Under the pieces are notes generated by a model. It did not search any database and was not told the DNA's origin. It saw only the letters and a list, made by a program, of their open reading frames with translations. The position numbers were made by a program, and so were the translations under genes. This document shows positions 21,001 through 26,648 of a stretch of DNA of 64,000 nt, one piece after another; the stretch's first letter is position 1, and each line of letters opens with the position of its first letter. The DNA is from Streptomyces sp. WM4235 (lineage in GTDB: Bacteria; Actinomycetota; Actinomycetes; Streptomycetales; Streptomycetaceae). The stretch covers positions 1 to 64,000 of the forward strand of contig NZ_LGDE01000035.1 of the NCBI RefSeq assembly GCF_001279725.1, in the 5' to 3' direction.

Positions 21001-22549
21001 CGGCCACCCGGTCCCCGACCTCCACGCCGCGTGCGCGCAGCGCTCGAGCCACCTGATCGGCGCGGGTGTCGAGCCGGCCGTACGTCAACGCGGGAGCCCC
21101 GGCGGCGCCGGTGACGGCGATCCGCTCCGGGGTGCGGGCGGCCTGCTCGGCGATCAGGGAATGCACGGTCCGGTCACTCGCGTACGGGACCTGGGGCCCC
21201 TGTTCGAGCCCGGCGAGTTCCTCGGCCTCGACCTTGTCGAGCAGCGGCAGCAGTACCGCCGGCCGCTCCGGCTCGGTGAGCGCGGCGTCGAGCAGTCGCA
21301 GCAGGTGGCCGGCGACGGAGGCGATGGGGTGGTCCTCGTCGAAGACGTCGAGGGCATAGTCGAGGTCGACGCGCAGCGCGGCGTCGTCGTCGAAGGCGTG
21401 GACCATCACCGACAGGGCGTCCTGGTGGTGGACGGGGGCCAGCACGGTCGAGACGGGGGCGACGCCGTCCGCCGGAGCGGCGGGGCGCGGGTGGCGCAGG
21501 TAGGACAGGGTGATGTCGAAGAGCTGCCGGGACCCGCCACCGGCGACCGGCAGGTCGCGCAACACGTCGCCGAGCGCGAGCCGTTCGTGGGCGCGGATCT
21601 CCCGCGTGCCGCGGCGAACGGTGTCGGCCAGCGCGTGCAGGGTGTCCGCGGAGCCGACGGGCACGCGCAGCGGGAGGCTGTTGGCGACCTGGCCGACGGT
21701 CGCGCGCTGCTCGTCCGAGTGGCGGTTCAGGAAGGGGACTCCGAGCACCAGTTCCTCGGTACGGTGCACGCGCGTGAAGTAGGCGGCGAAGGCGGCCGCG
21801 AGGTGGGCGAAGGGCGATCCGCCCCGCTCGCGGACCCGGCGGACGAGCTCGGCGTCCACGGTGAAGCCGTACCGGGCCCGGGCCCGTTCACCGCCCGCCT
21901 TCACGGCGGCCCGGCGGGTGAACAGCGCGGGGCGCACCCCGGTCAGGGCCTGCCGGAACCAGGCCCGGTCCTCGTCGAACGCGGCGGAGGCGCGGTACGC
22001 GTCGTCGGCCGCCAGGAGCGAGAACACCGAGGGCGCGGCGGGGCCCGCCCCGTCGCCGCGGCCGTGACGGTCCCAGAGCTGAAGGGTGACCTGGTTCAGG
22101 GCCCAGGCGTCGGCGATCAGATGGTGGGCGGTCAGGTGCACGTGCACGACCGAAGGGCCCTCCCGCAGCACCACGGCCGTGAACAGACGCGAACGACGCA
22201 ACGTGAACGGGCGGCCGAGGGCGCTTTCGCGCCACGCGGCACAGGCCGCCGCGGGATCGGGTTCGTCGGAGAGGTCGACGTACTCGACCCAGGGCCCCGA
22301 CTCCTCCCGCTCCGCCTCCCCGGCCACCCACTGGCAGGGAATACCGTCCTGCTCGTCGAAGCGCAGGGAGAACGCGTCGTTGTTCCGGAGAACCCCTTCC
22401 AAGGATTCCATCAGGTGTTCCACGTCGACAACGCCGACCAGCCGCTCATGAATGACCACGTTGAACTGGGGGTCACCCGGCGCGGTGGACTCGGCAGCCC
22501 AAATGTCTCGCTGATAGGCGGACAACGGGAGCTGGCGTGTTACGAGCAT
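15095..22549 (-). CDS. bimodular nonribosomal peptide synthetase, C-A(Ser)-T-C-A(Pro-like)-T-TE
   Basis: A 2,484-aa synthetase. C1 covers ~5-430 (HHLIADA at 142-148, final G of HHxxxDG replaced by A). A1 covers ~460-1000 (YTSGSTGRPKG, YRTGDL). T1 has GGDS (S1047). C2 covers ~1115-1580 (HHAILDG). A2 follows, then T2 (GATS, S2159). The TE is ~2200-2484, with GWSFGG (S2289), D2316 and H2462 as the likely triad. The A1 pocket reads D-V-W-H-F-S-L-V-D, the serine code. A2 reads D-V-Q-C-L-S-Q-V-I; D-V-Q plus the GEQL and ESHVITVHT surroundings are those of proline domains, whose usual code is DVQ-x-I-A-H-V-V. A leading C domain suggests N-acylation by a lipid starter. AAGGAAGG precedes the chosen ATG. 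The product is inferred as an acyl-Ser-Pro-derived bicycle. Confidence 0.93.
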   Translation of the reverse strand: MLVTRQLPLSAYQRDIWAAESTAPGDPQFNVVIHERLVGVVDVEHLMESLEGVLRNNDAFSLRFDEQDGIPCQWVAGEAEREESGPWVEYVDLSDEPDPAAACAAWRESALGRPFTLRRSRLFTAVVLREGPSVVHVHLTAHHLIADAWALNQVTLQLWDRHGRGDGAGPAAPSVFSLLAADDAYRASAAFDEDRAWFRQALTGVRPALFTRRAAVKAGGERARARYGFTVDAELVRRVRERGGSPFAHLAAAFAAYFTRVHRTEELVLGVPFLNRHSDEQRATVGQVANSLPLRVPVGSADTLHALADTVRRGTREIRAHERLALGDVLRDLPVAGGGSRQLFDITLSYLRHPRPAAPADGVAPVSTVLAPVHHQDALSVMVHAFDDDAALRVDLDYALDVFDEDHPIASVAGHLLRLLDAALTEPERPAVLLPLLDKVEAEELAGLEQGPQVPYASDRTVHSLIAEQAARTPERIAVTGAAGAPALTYGRLDTRADQVARALRARGVEVGDRVAVLMDRSPDLIVALLGVLKAGGAYVPVDPGYPAERIAYLLADSRAKVVLADRDTDTGAYTDAYTDPHTGTGTGTDGAGDPVPVLRPADLADGPDLADGPHLADGPDLSDGPGEPLPDAATARDLAYVIYTSGSTGRPKGVMVEHHSVVNRLAWMQRTYPVGEGDVLLQKTPISFDVSVWELFWWAIEGATLALLPVGGQRDPRGILRSIAEQGVTTLHFVPSMLGPFLDLLEDRPELRAEAASLRQVFCSGEALPAARVEQFHRVFGGLGDGAPRLVNLYGPTEATVDVSYHDCRVATDGRVRRVPIGRPVDNTSLYVLDAHGARQPVGVPGELCIGGVQVARGYLGRPDLTAEKFTDDPFAPAGGRLYRTGDLARWLADGTLEYLGRIDGQVKIRGNRVELGEVQNRLASLTGVRDAVVVDHRSGSRGTLLVAYYVADSDLSPAALRSELASALPEFMVPSHFIRIDAVPLTPNGKADRRALPAPSATSGRQEYTAPRNATEETIAAVWAEVLEAERVGIHDDYFALGGDSITMLRIRARAEKAGILFSLTDLVQQPTVAQLAARSVTGGASAGATPALEPFALVSGVDRARLEGRADAYPLTRLQLGLLYHSRAEQHSAVYHDVFQYSLTAPWDEQGLRRAFEALVARHPVLRSSFDLGSFSEPLQIVDHRVTGGFDVADLRGRPETEALAAIEAHVDERRYHRYDFESAPLYHLRAHVRDETLELVLSFHHAILDGGSVATLVAELLRDYLHGLGLPIGAVAETALPSAALHVRAEREALESDAARTFWRERLKDAPLLRLEAFRGHEAPGPDGQITRIVDLPDELTLRLGEFARERSLPVKSVLFAAHCLTLGLFAGSADITTGLVTHGRPEVEDADRIAGLFLNTMPVRLGTAADSWADVVRAAFRQEQQSHAHRRYPLSAIQEDRGATVLETAFNYIHFRQLAAVFELPGVELLSFRTWEETNFQLLVNAMTDPVDGSVRLRLDHHGQTFTPAQADLYAERFTAILDRLVHHPDEAPDFGFLVPAGADLEATPALASTAAPAISSTAAPAVDGGPPDVVRAVAAQSARTPDATAVVFGERRWTYAELDASADRVARELIALGSRPGDRIGIAMDRSPETIAVILGVMKAGAATVPLDVSYPVDRLTAMVEQARPFRIIANAAHRSVLGSPASVLLAEDVFGEPGTDGTAGTGGSGGTDGAGSAAEEAGRPYLPRIPAEVTDEITPDSLAYILFTSGSTGAPKGVAMPHRSLAHLVAWQNSVPSGVVGGVTAQYAPLSFDVSFQEIFSTLAGGGTLLVLSEEERRDMPGLLRLLDRAGVERICLPYVALQQLAETADALGLAPRALKALLSSGEQLRVTDEIRRLCAALPGVILENQYGPTESHVITVHTMQGDPAAFPAMPPIGRAIAGSAVHVLDSRLRPVPTGVRGELYLAGACLAEGYVGRPDLTEERFVPHPSPAAAAAGERLYRTGDLGFVLPGGDVVCLGRADAQVKVRGYRVEPAEVELAITRFASGHPGIAEAAVVARRREGNDSFLAAFLTGEPAGADLKLLRKQLRTVLPDYMMPSHFEWVADLPLTPSGKRDDAALRGAPLSVSATADTSAAPRDAYEQTLSEIIGDLLQLPAPGVHDNIFDLGATSLTAMRLVVLIEQRYGINVPLSEFVSAPTVAELASRLRSGEAMTAFDPLVPIRPAGAKRPMFFVHPMGGNVLCYVRFAKYLPDDQPFYALQAAGGDPGTEPLRSVEEIAASYIEALRRVQPSGPYAIGGWSFGGFVAFEIARQLRAAGEEIQRLVLLDTTALNPGRRLTTNDDALLGWFFWELLWLRRGGDSPLELIPDRLTTLEEKFDFIAQLAIDEGVLPAGSTGAVVRRLFHVYEANWKAAFAYRPEVVDQDMVLIHAAEPLPGVLNSMHTAIESMHADPSNGWRERTSGELDVVDVPGDHLTIMEEPYVAHMVRVVTDLIGH
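20671..20742. repeat. four tandem 18-bp units inside NRPS adenylation domain 1
   Basis: Four 18-bp units (starting at 20671, 20689, 20707 and 20725, one to four changes each) encode hexapeptides of the LADGPD type. They lie in the surface loop before the A3 motif of A1. A second low-complexity TGTGTG-like stretch lies next to it. Frame is kept, so the loop simply varies in length. Confidence 0.85.
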
Positions 22550-22633
22550 CGGCCTTCCTTCGCTAATTCGGGCCATCGAATGTCTGCCGCCCGATGCTCA
22601 GGAGCCTACGTTTCCGCCAATCCGGTGCACCAC

Positions 22634-22647
22634 TACTCATGTGAGTA
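22634..22647. promoter_or_regulatory. inverted repeat between NRPS and hydrolase genes
   Basis: TACTCA-TG-TGAGTA, a perfect 6-bp inverted repeat, lies in the 194-bp, relatively A/T-rich divergent promoter region. It is 85 bp upstream of the NRPS start and 97 bp upstream of the hydrolase start, and is a candidate operator for the biosynthetic operon. No cluster-specific regulator is encoded next to it. Confidence 0.45.
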
Positions 22648-22743
22648 AAGGTCCACCACTCGATCTGGTAGTGATGTGCGGGAATACTGTGATCCGCGCA
22701 ATATTCCACGGATATCAGGTCGGGCCCTCGCTAGGATCTCGCC

Positions 22744-23553
22744 ATGACCTCTCGACTCACCTCCGGGAAATCCGTCCTCGTTCACGGAAGAGGACCAGGA
22801 CTGCTGCTCGCACACGGTGCGGGCAGCGACATCGAGGACAGTTACGGCCCGATCCTCGAAACGCTCGCCGGCCGTCGCACCGTGATAGGACCGGATTATC
22901 CGGGATCCGGTGACACCCCCCTTCCGGATGGCCCACTGTCCCTTGATCGACTGGCCGATCACATTGTGGAAAGCGCCGTGCAATGCGGCGTACATTCTTT
23001 TGCAATATCCGGCTTCTCGATGGGTTCAGCCGTGGCCGTGCGGGCTGCCGTCCGACATCCGGAACGGGTTACCGCACTCGTTCTGTCCGCCGGCTTCGCC
23101 CACCCGAATGCCCGCCTGAGATTGGTCGTGGACACCTGGCGGAAGTTGGGTACGCCCGATCAGGACGACCGGGTCCTGGCCGGTTATCTCTCCCTGGTCG
23201 TCGGCGGCACCGACTGGCTCGATGAGCGTTCCGCCGAGGAGATCGAAGAGCAGCTCGCGCTTTTCGCGGCGGGAATGCCCCCGGGCACCGACGCGCAGCT
23301 CGCCCTGTTCGACGACATCGACGTACGGGACGACCTGGCCCGCCTCGCGGTGCCGGTCCTCGTCGTGTCACCGACCGGGGACCTCCTGATCACTCCCGTT
23401 CACTCCCGCGAACTGGCCGAGTCGATCCCGGGCGCCCGCCTGGTCACCCTCGACTGCGGTCACGCCATCGCCGCGGAGCGGCCCGACGAGTGGGCCGAAC
23501 TGATCGACGCGTTCCTCGCGGAGACCGAGGGCGCGGCGGCGACCGACCGCTGA
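22744..23553 (+). CDS. alpha/beta-hydrolase fold protein
   Basis: A 269-aa alpha/beta hydrolase. HGAGSD supplies the oxyanion region, GFSMGS (S92) is the nucleophile elbow, the aspartate is in SPTGDLLI, and DCGHAI carries the catalytic histidine. It is divergent from the NRPS across a shared promoter region (AGGA eight bases before the ATG), so it may be a type II thioesterase-like editor, a product hydrolase or a resistance enzyme. It lacks the typical N-terminal sequence of dedicated type II thioesterases. Membership of the biosynthetic locus is inferred from the divergent promoter. The substrate is unknown. Confidence 0.82.
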   Translation: MTSRLTSGKSVLVHGRGPGLLLAHGAGSDIEDSYGPILETLAGRRTVIGPDYPGSGDTPLPDGPLSLDRLADHIVESAVQCGVHSFAISGFSMGSAVAVRAAVRHPERVTALVLSAGFAHPNARLRLVVDTWRKLGTPDQDDRVLAGYLSLVVGGTDWLDERSAEEIEEQLALFAAGMPPGTDAQLALFDDIDVRDDLARLAVPVLVVSPTGDLLITPVHSRELAESIPGARLVTLDCGHAIAAERPDEWAELIDAFLAETEGAAATDR

Positions 23554-23856
23554 CCGAGGGCCGGGCGGGACGGCCGGGCGCGTCCGCGCCACGGCGGGTC
23601 GGATGGCGGGACCGCGCGGTGGGGCCGAGCCCCGGTCGCGGGGTCCCGCCGGTCGTGCCCCGGCGCCCGGCCCCGCCGTCCGCCCCGCACCGACGCCCGG
23701 CCACGGGCGGCGGGGAGCGGAGGGACGGCGGGACCCAGGGGTTGGGCGCCGGAACGTTCTCGGGTGCCGGGTCGGACTGCGACCGGCCGACTCGGAGCCG
23801 GGCGAGTCAGGCCCCTCGACTCGGACCTGGAATCGGCACCGGCCGGAGCCCGCAAC
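23554..23856. other. GC-rich intergenic gap (303 bp)
   Basis: Convergent gap between the hydrolase and MFS genes. It is very GC-rich with several short self-complementary stretches (for example CCGGGCGGGACGGCCGGG after the hydrolase stop) that could end transcription. No credible gene was seen. Confidence 0.5.
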
Positions 23857-25062
23857 TCACAGCCGGCCGCTGTCGGGGGCCCGGCCCAGGGCCGTGGCCA
23901 GCAGGGCGCCGGCCGCGAGGGCGCCGCCCAGCCACATCACCGCGCTGACCCCGGCGCCGTCCGCCGCGAGCCCGCCGACCAACGCGCCCAGGGCGATGGC
24001 CCCGTTGAACACGCCGACGAACAGCGAGGACGCCGCCTCCCGCGCGTCGGGCGCGGCGGCCAGCAGCCAGGTCTGGGTACTGACGGACACACCGCCGTAG
24101 GACAGACCCCACACCGCGAGCAGCACACCGGCCGTCAGCACGGAACCACCGAGCACCGGCACCAGGGCGACCGTCGCCGCCAGGACCACGCTGATCACGA
24201 GCAGGGTGGCGCGCGGAGAGCGCCCGGCGCCGGCGCCCGCGGCGAAGTTGCCGATGACGCCCGCGACTCCGTACACGAGGAGCAGCGTGCCGATCAGACC
24301 CGCGCTCGCGCCGGAGACCTCCTCCAGCACGGGCCGTACGTACGTGTAGGCGGCGAAGTGTCCGGTCACCAACAGGGCCACCACGATCAGCCCGGTCCGT
24401 ACCGGCGGCCGGCCGAACAGCCGCATCACCCCGCTCAGACGGACCTCCTGCTCCGCGGGGAGCCGCGGCAGCAACGCCGCGAGCGCCACCAGGACCATCA
24501 GGGCCAGGGCCGCGATCACCACGAACGCGGTTCGCCAGTCGGCGAGTTCACCGATGTACGTGCCCGCGGGGACGCCGAGCACGGACGCCACCGCGATACC
24601 GCTGAAGACCAGCGAGGTCGCGGGACCGATCGACTTCGGCGGCACCAGCCGTACCGCCAGACCCGCCGCGATCGACCAGACGCCGCCCATCCCGATGCCG
24701 ACGAGCACGCGCGCCACCACCATCACCGCGAAGTTCGGGGCCCAGGCCGCGATCAGGTTGCCCGCCGTCAACACCAACATCAACGCGCACAGCACGGTCC
24801 GCCGGTCGAACCGACCCAACAACGGGGTCAACAGCGGCGCGGACAACGCGCCGACGAGCCCGGTGATGGTAAGCGTCAGCCCGGCGGTGCCCTCGGTCAC
24901 CCGCAGCGCGTCCCCGATGGGCGTCAGCAGGCCCACGGGCAGCATCTCGGACGTCACCACGGTGAAGGTCGCACTGGCGACCGCCACGACGCCCAACCAA
25001 CCGCGGGTCGCCGAGCGCTCCGACACCCCGGCGGTGTCTGCAATTTCCTCAGTCTGTGCCAT
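23857..25062 (-). CDS. MFS transporter, DHA1-type efflux permease
   Basis: A 401-aa major facilitator with about twelve hydrophobic segments and a short polar N-terminus. GRFDRRTVL, the conserved loop between segments 2 and 3, and GIGMGGVWSIAAGLA in segment 4-5 fit drug/metabolite antiporters of the AraJ/PbuE kind. It probably exports small molecules by proton antiport. It is divergent from a LysR regulator, a common arrangement for inducible efflux. It may serve the neighbouring NRPS product, but the 303-bp GC-rich gap and separate regulator also allow an unrelated role. Confidence 0.88.
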   Translation of the reverse strand: MAQTEEIADTAGVSERSATRGWLGVVAVASATFTVVTSEMLPVGLLTPIGDALRVTEGTAGLTLTITGLVGALSAPLLTPLLGRFDRRTVLCALMLVLTAGNLIAAWAPNFAVMVVARVLVGIGMGGVWSIAAGLAVRLVPPKSIGPATSLVFSGIAVASVLGVPAGTYIGELADWRTAFVVIAALALMVLVALAALLPRLPAEQEVRLSGVMRLFGRPPVRTGLIVVALLVTGHFAAYTYVRPVLEEVSGASAGLIGTLLLVYGVAGVIGNFAAGAGAGRSPRATLLVISVVLAATVALVPVLGGSVLTAGVLLAVWGLSYGGVSVSTQTWLLAAAPDAREAASSLFVGVFNGAIALGALVGGLAADGAGVSAVMWLGGALAAGALLATALGRAPDSGRL

Positions 25063-25107
25063 GCCCTCAGCAAACCCGTCGCGACCTGCGGGAACAACGG
25101 CCGATCC

Positions 25108-25123
25108 CTCATCCTTCGATGAG
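25108..25123. promoter_or_regulatory. LysR-type operator candidate
   Basis: CTCATC-CTTC-GATGAG, perfect 6-bp arms, sits in the 111-bp region between the MFS and LysR genes, 50 bp before the LysR ATG. Inverted repeats at this place are the usual recognition site by which LysR proteins control themselves and the divergent gene. Confidence 0.6.
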
Positions 25124-25173
25124 CGGGACTACTCGATCGGCCGCCGAGCGGCGGCAGTGTAGAAAGGAACACC

Positions 25174-26073
25174 ATGAGCGGTGTGGAGATACGCGAGCTG
25201 GAGGTGTTCCTCGCCCTCGCACAGGAGTTGCACTTCGGACGGGCGGGCGAGCGCCTGTACGTCTCACAGAGCCGGGTCAGCCAACTGCTGCGCTCGCTGG
25301 AGAGCCGCATCGGCGCCCCGCTCGTCGAACGCACCAGCCGCCGGGTCAGCCTGACCCCCCTCGGCGAGAGCTTCCTGGCCGCGCTCCGACCCGCCTACGA
25401 CGCCCTGCGCGCCACCGTGGACGACGCCCGGGCCGCCGCCCGCGGCATGGGCGGCACCCTGCGCATCGGCTTCCAGGGCACCGTCGACGACTACCTCAGC
25501 CAAGCCATCGCCCGCTTCGGCGACCGCTACCCCGACTGCGCGATCGACATCGTCGAGATCCCGCTCTCCGACCCGTTCGGACCGCTGCGCCGCCAAGAGG
25601 TCGACTGCGCGGTGGTCCTCCTCCCCGTCGCCGAGGACGACCTCGTCCTCGGCCCCGTCTTCTCCCGCCAGCCGCAAACCCTCGCGGTCTCCGTCCGCCA
25701 CCCCTTCGCCGCCCGCGACACCCTGTCCGCCGAGGAACTCGCCGACTGCCGACTCATCGGCATCGACGGCAACGCCCCCGCGTACTGGCGCCAGGCCCAG
25801 GCCCCCGACCACACCCCCGGCGGCCTCCCCGTCCCCGCCGGCCCCAGCGTCAACACCCTCCAGGAGGGCCTCAGCCTGACCGCCGCCGACCGCGGCGCGA
25901 TGCTCCTGTGCCGCTCCACCGCCGACTACCACGGCCGCCGCGACTCCCTGACCTTCGTCCCCGTCCAAGGCCTCCCCGACTCCGAACTCGGCCTGGTCCG
26001 CCCCCGCGCCCGCCCGTCCCCCCAATCGGAAGCCTTCGCCGAAGCCCTGACCCGAACGACGACCACGCCCTGA
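25174..26073 (+). CDS. LysR-family transcriptional regulator
   Basis: A 299-aa LysR protein. Residues ~6-65 form the winged HTH (LEVFLALAQELHFGRAGERL, then SQSRVSQLLRSLE). The rest is the periplasmic-binding-protein-like effector domain, opening with GTLRIGF. AAAGGA lies at good distance from the ATG. It is divergent from the MFS transporter with a 16-bp inverted repeat between them, so it most likely switches on that exporter when a small ligand binds. The last ~25 residues are Pro/Thr-rich. Confidence 0.92.
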   Translation: MSGVEIRELEVFLALAQELHFGRAGERLYVSQSRVSQLLRSLESRIGAPLVERTSRRVSLTPLGESFLAALRPAYDALRATVDDARAAARGMGGTLRIGFQGTVDDYLSQAIARFGDRYPDCAIDIVEIPLSDPFGPLRRQEVDCAVVLLPVAEDDLVLGPVFSRQPQTLAVSVRHPFAARDTLSAEELADCRLIGIDGNAPAYWRQAQAPDHTPGGLPVPAGPSVNTLQEGLSLTAADRGAMLLCRSTADYHGRRDSLTFVPVQGLPDSELGLVRPRARPSPQSEAFAEALTRTTTTP

Positions 26074-26228
26074 CCGCCGGCCGGCGCCCAGCGCATGAGC
26101 CGATCTGACTGTTTCAGGCCAATGACCAGGCGTTTTCCGGAAACTGACAGGTTTGCCGCCGGGCGTCTTCGGTAGGCTCGTCCGTCCGTGTGTCCGCCGC
26201 ACGGGGAAGACGCAGGGGGACGAAGAAC

Positions 26229-26648
26229 GTGAGTACCACCACCGACCCGACCGCCGCCGGCCACCACATCGGCATCGTCGACGAGGACCCGCTGCGCGCC
26301 CGGCGCGAGGCGCGCGAGCTGCTCGCCTCCCTCACCGACGCCGATCCGCAGGCCGCGCTCGACGTCCCGCGCCCCCGGCCCGAGGACGGGTCCCTCAAAG
26401 GCGGCCCCGTCACCGACCTGATCGGGCTGGTCTTCAGTGGAGGTTCGCTCGTCGCCGCCGGCATCCAGGTCTGGCTGGCCCGCGTACCCCAGCGAACCAT
26501 CGTCATCACCCGGGCGGACGGGACGACGCTCCGCGTCTCCGGCAGGCAGGCACGGGCCGACAGCGAGCTGATCGACCGGTTCCTCGCCGGCGGTGCGGCC
26601 GGGGCCCGGGACGAGGAAGGCGACGAGGCGGGGCCGGACGCGCGGTGA
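26229..26648 (+). CDS. EACC1-like small protein (effector-associated constant component 1)
   Basis: A 139-aa protein that looks like the EACC1 family, a fixed component of actinobacterial NTP-dependent conflict systems and often encoded beside caspase-like or other effector proteins. The features are a short charged N-terminal region, EARELLASLTDAD, a Pro-rich turn, a Gly-rich hydrophobic helix (LIGLVFSGGSLVAAG, about residues 75-90) and a beta-rich end (TIVITRADGTTLRVSG). The hydrophobic helix could sit in a membrane or pack against a partner. The start is the GTG at 26229, preceded by GGGGGA. Its stop overlaps the next gene by 4 bp (GTGA), so the two proteins are made together. The family assignment rests on remembered pattern, not a search. 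Confidence 0.68.
   Translation: MSTTTDPTAAGHHIGIVDEDPLRARREARELLASLTDADPQAALDVPRPRPEDGSLKGGPVTDLIGLVFSGGSLVAAGIQVWLARVPQRTIVITRADGTTLRVSGRQARADSELIDRFLAGGAAGARDEEGDEAGPDAR

Noticed and set aside
14867..22648. A 2,593-codon open frame on the plus strand covering the whole NRPS gene
   Set aside because: It is the antisense shadow of a high-GC gene with strong third-position bias. Its translation is rich in Arg, Gln, Gly and His with no domains, and the minus strand gives a complete NRPS.
23857..25062. MFS gene as a certain resistance/export gene of the NRPS pathway
   Set aside because: It is separated by a convergent 303-bp GC-rich gap and has its own divergent LysR regulator, so the link is only possible.
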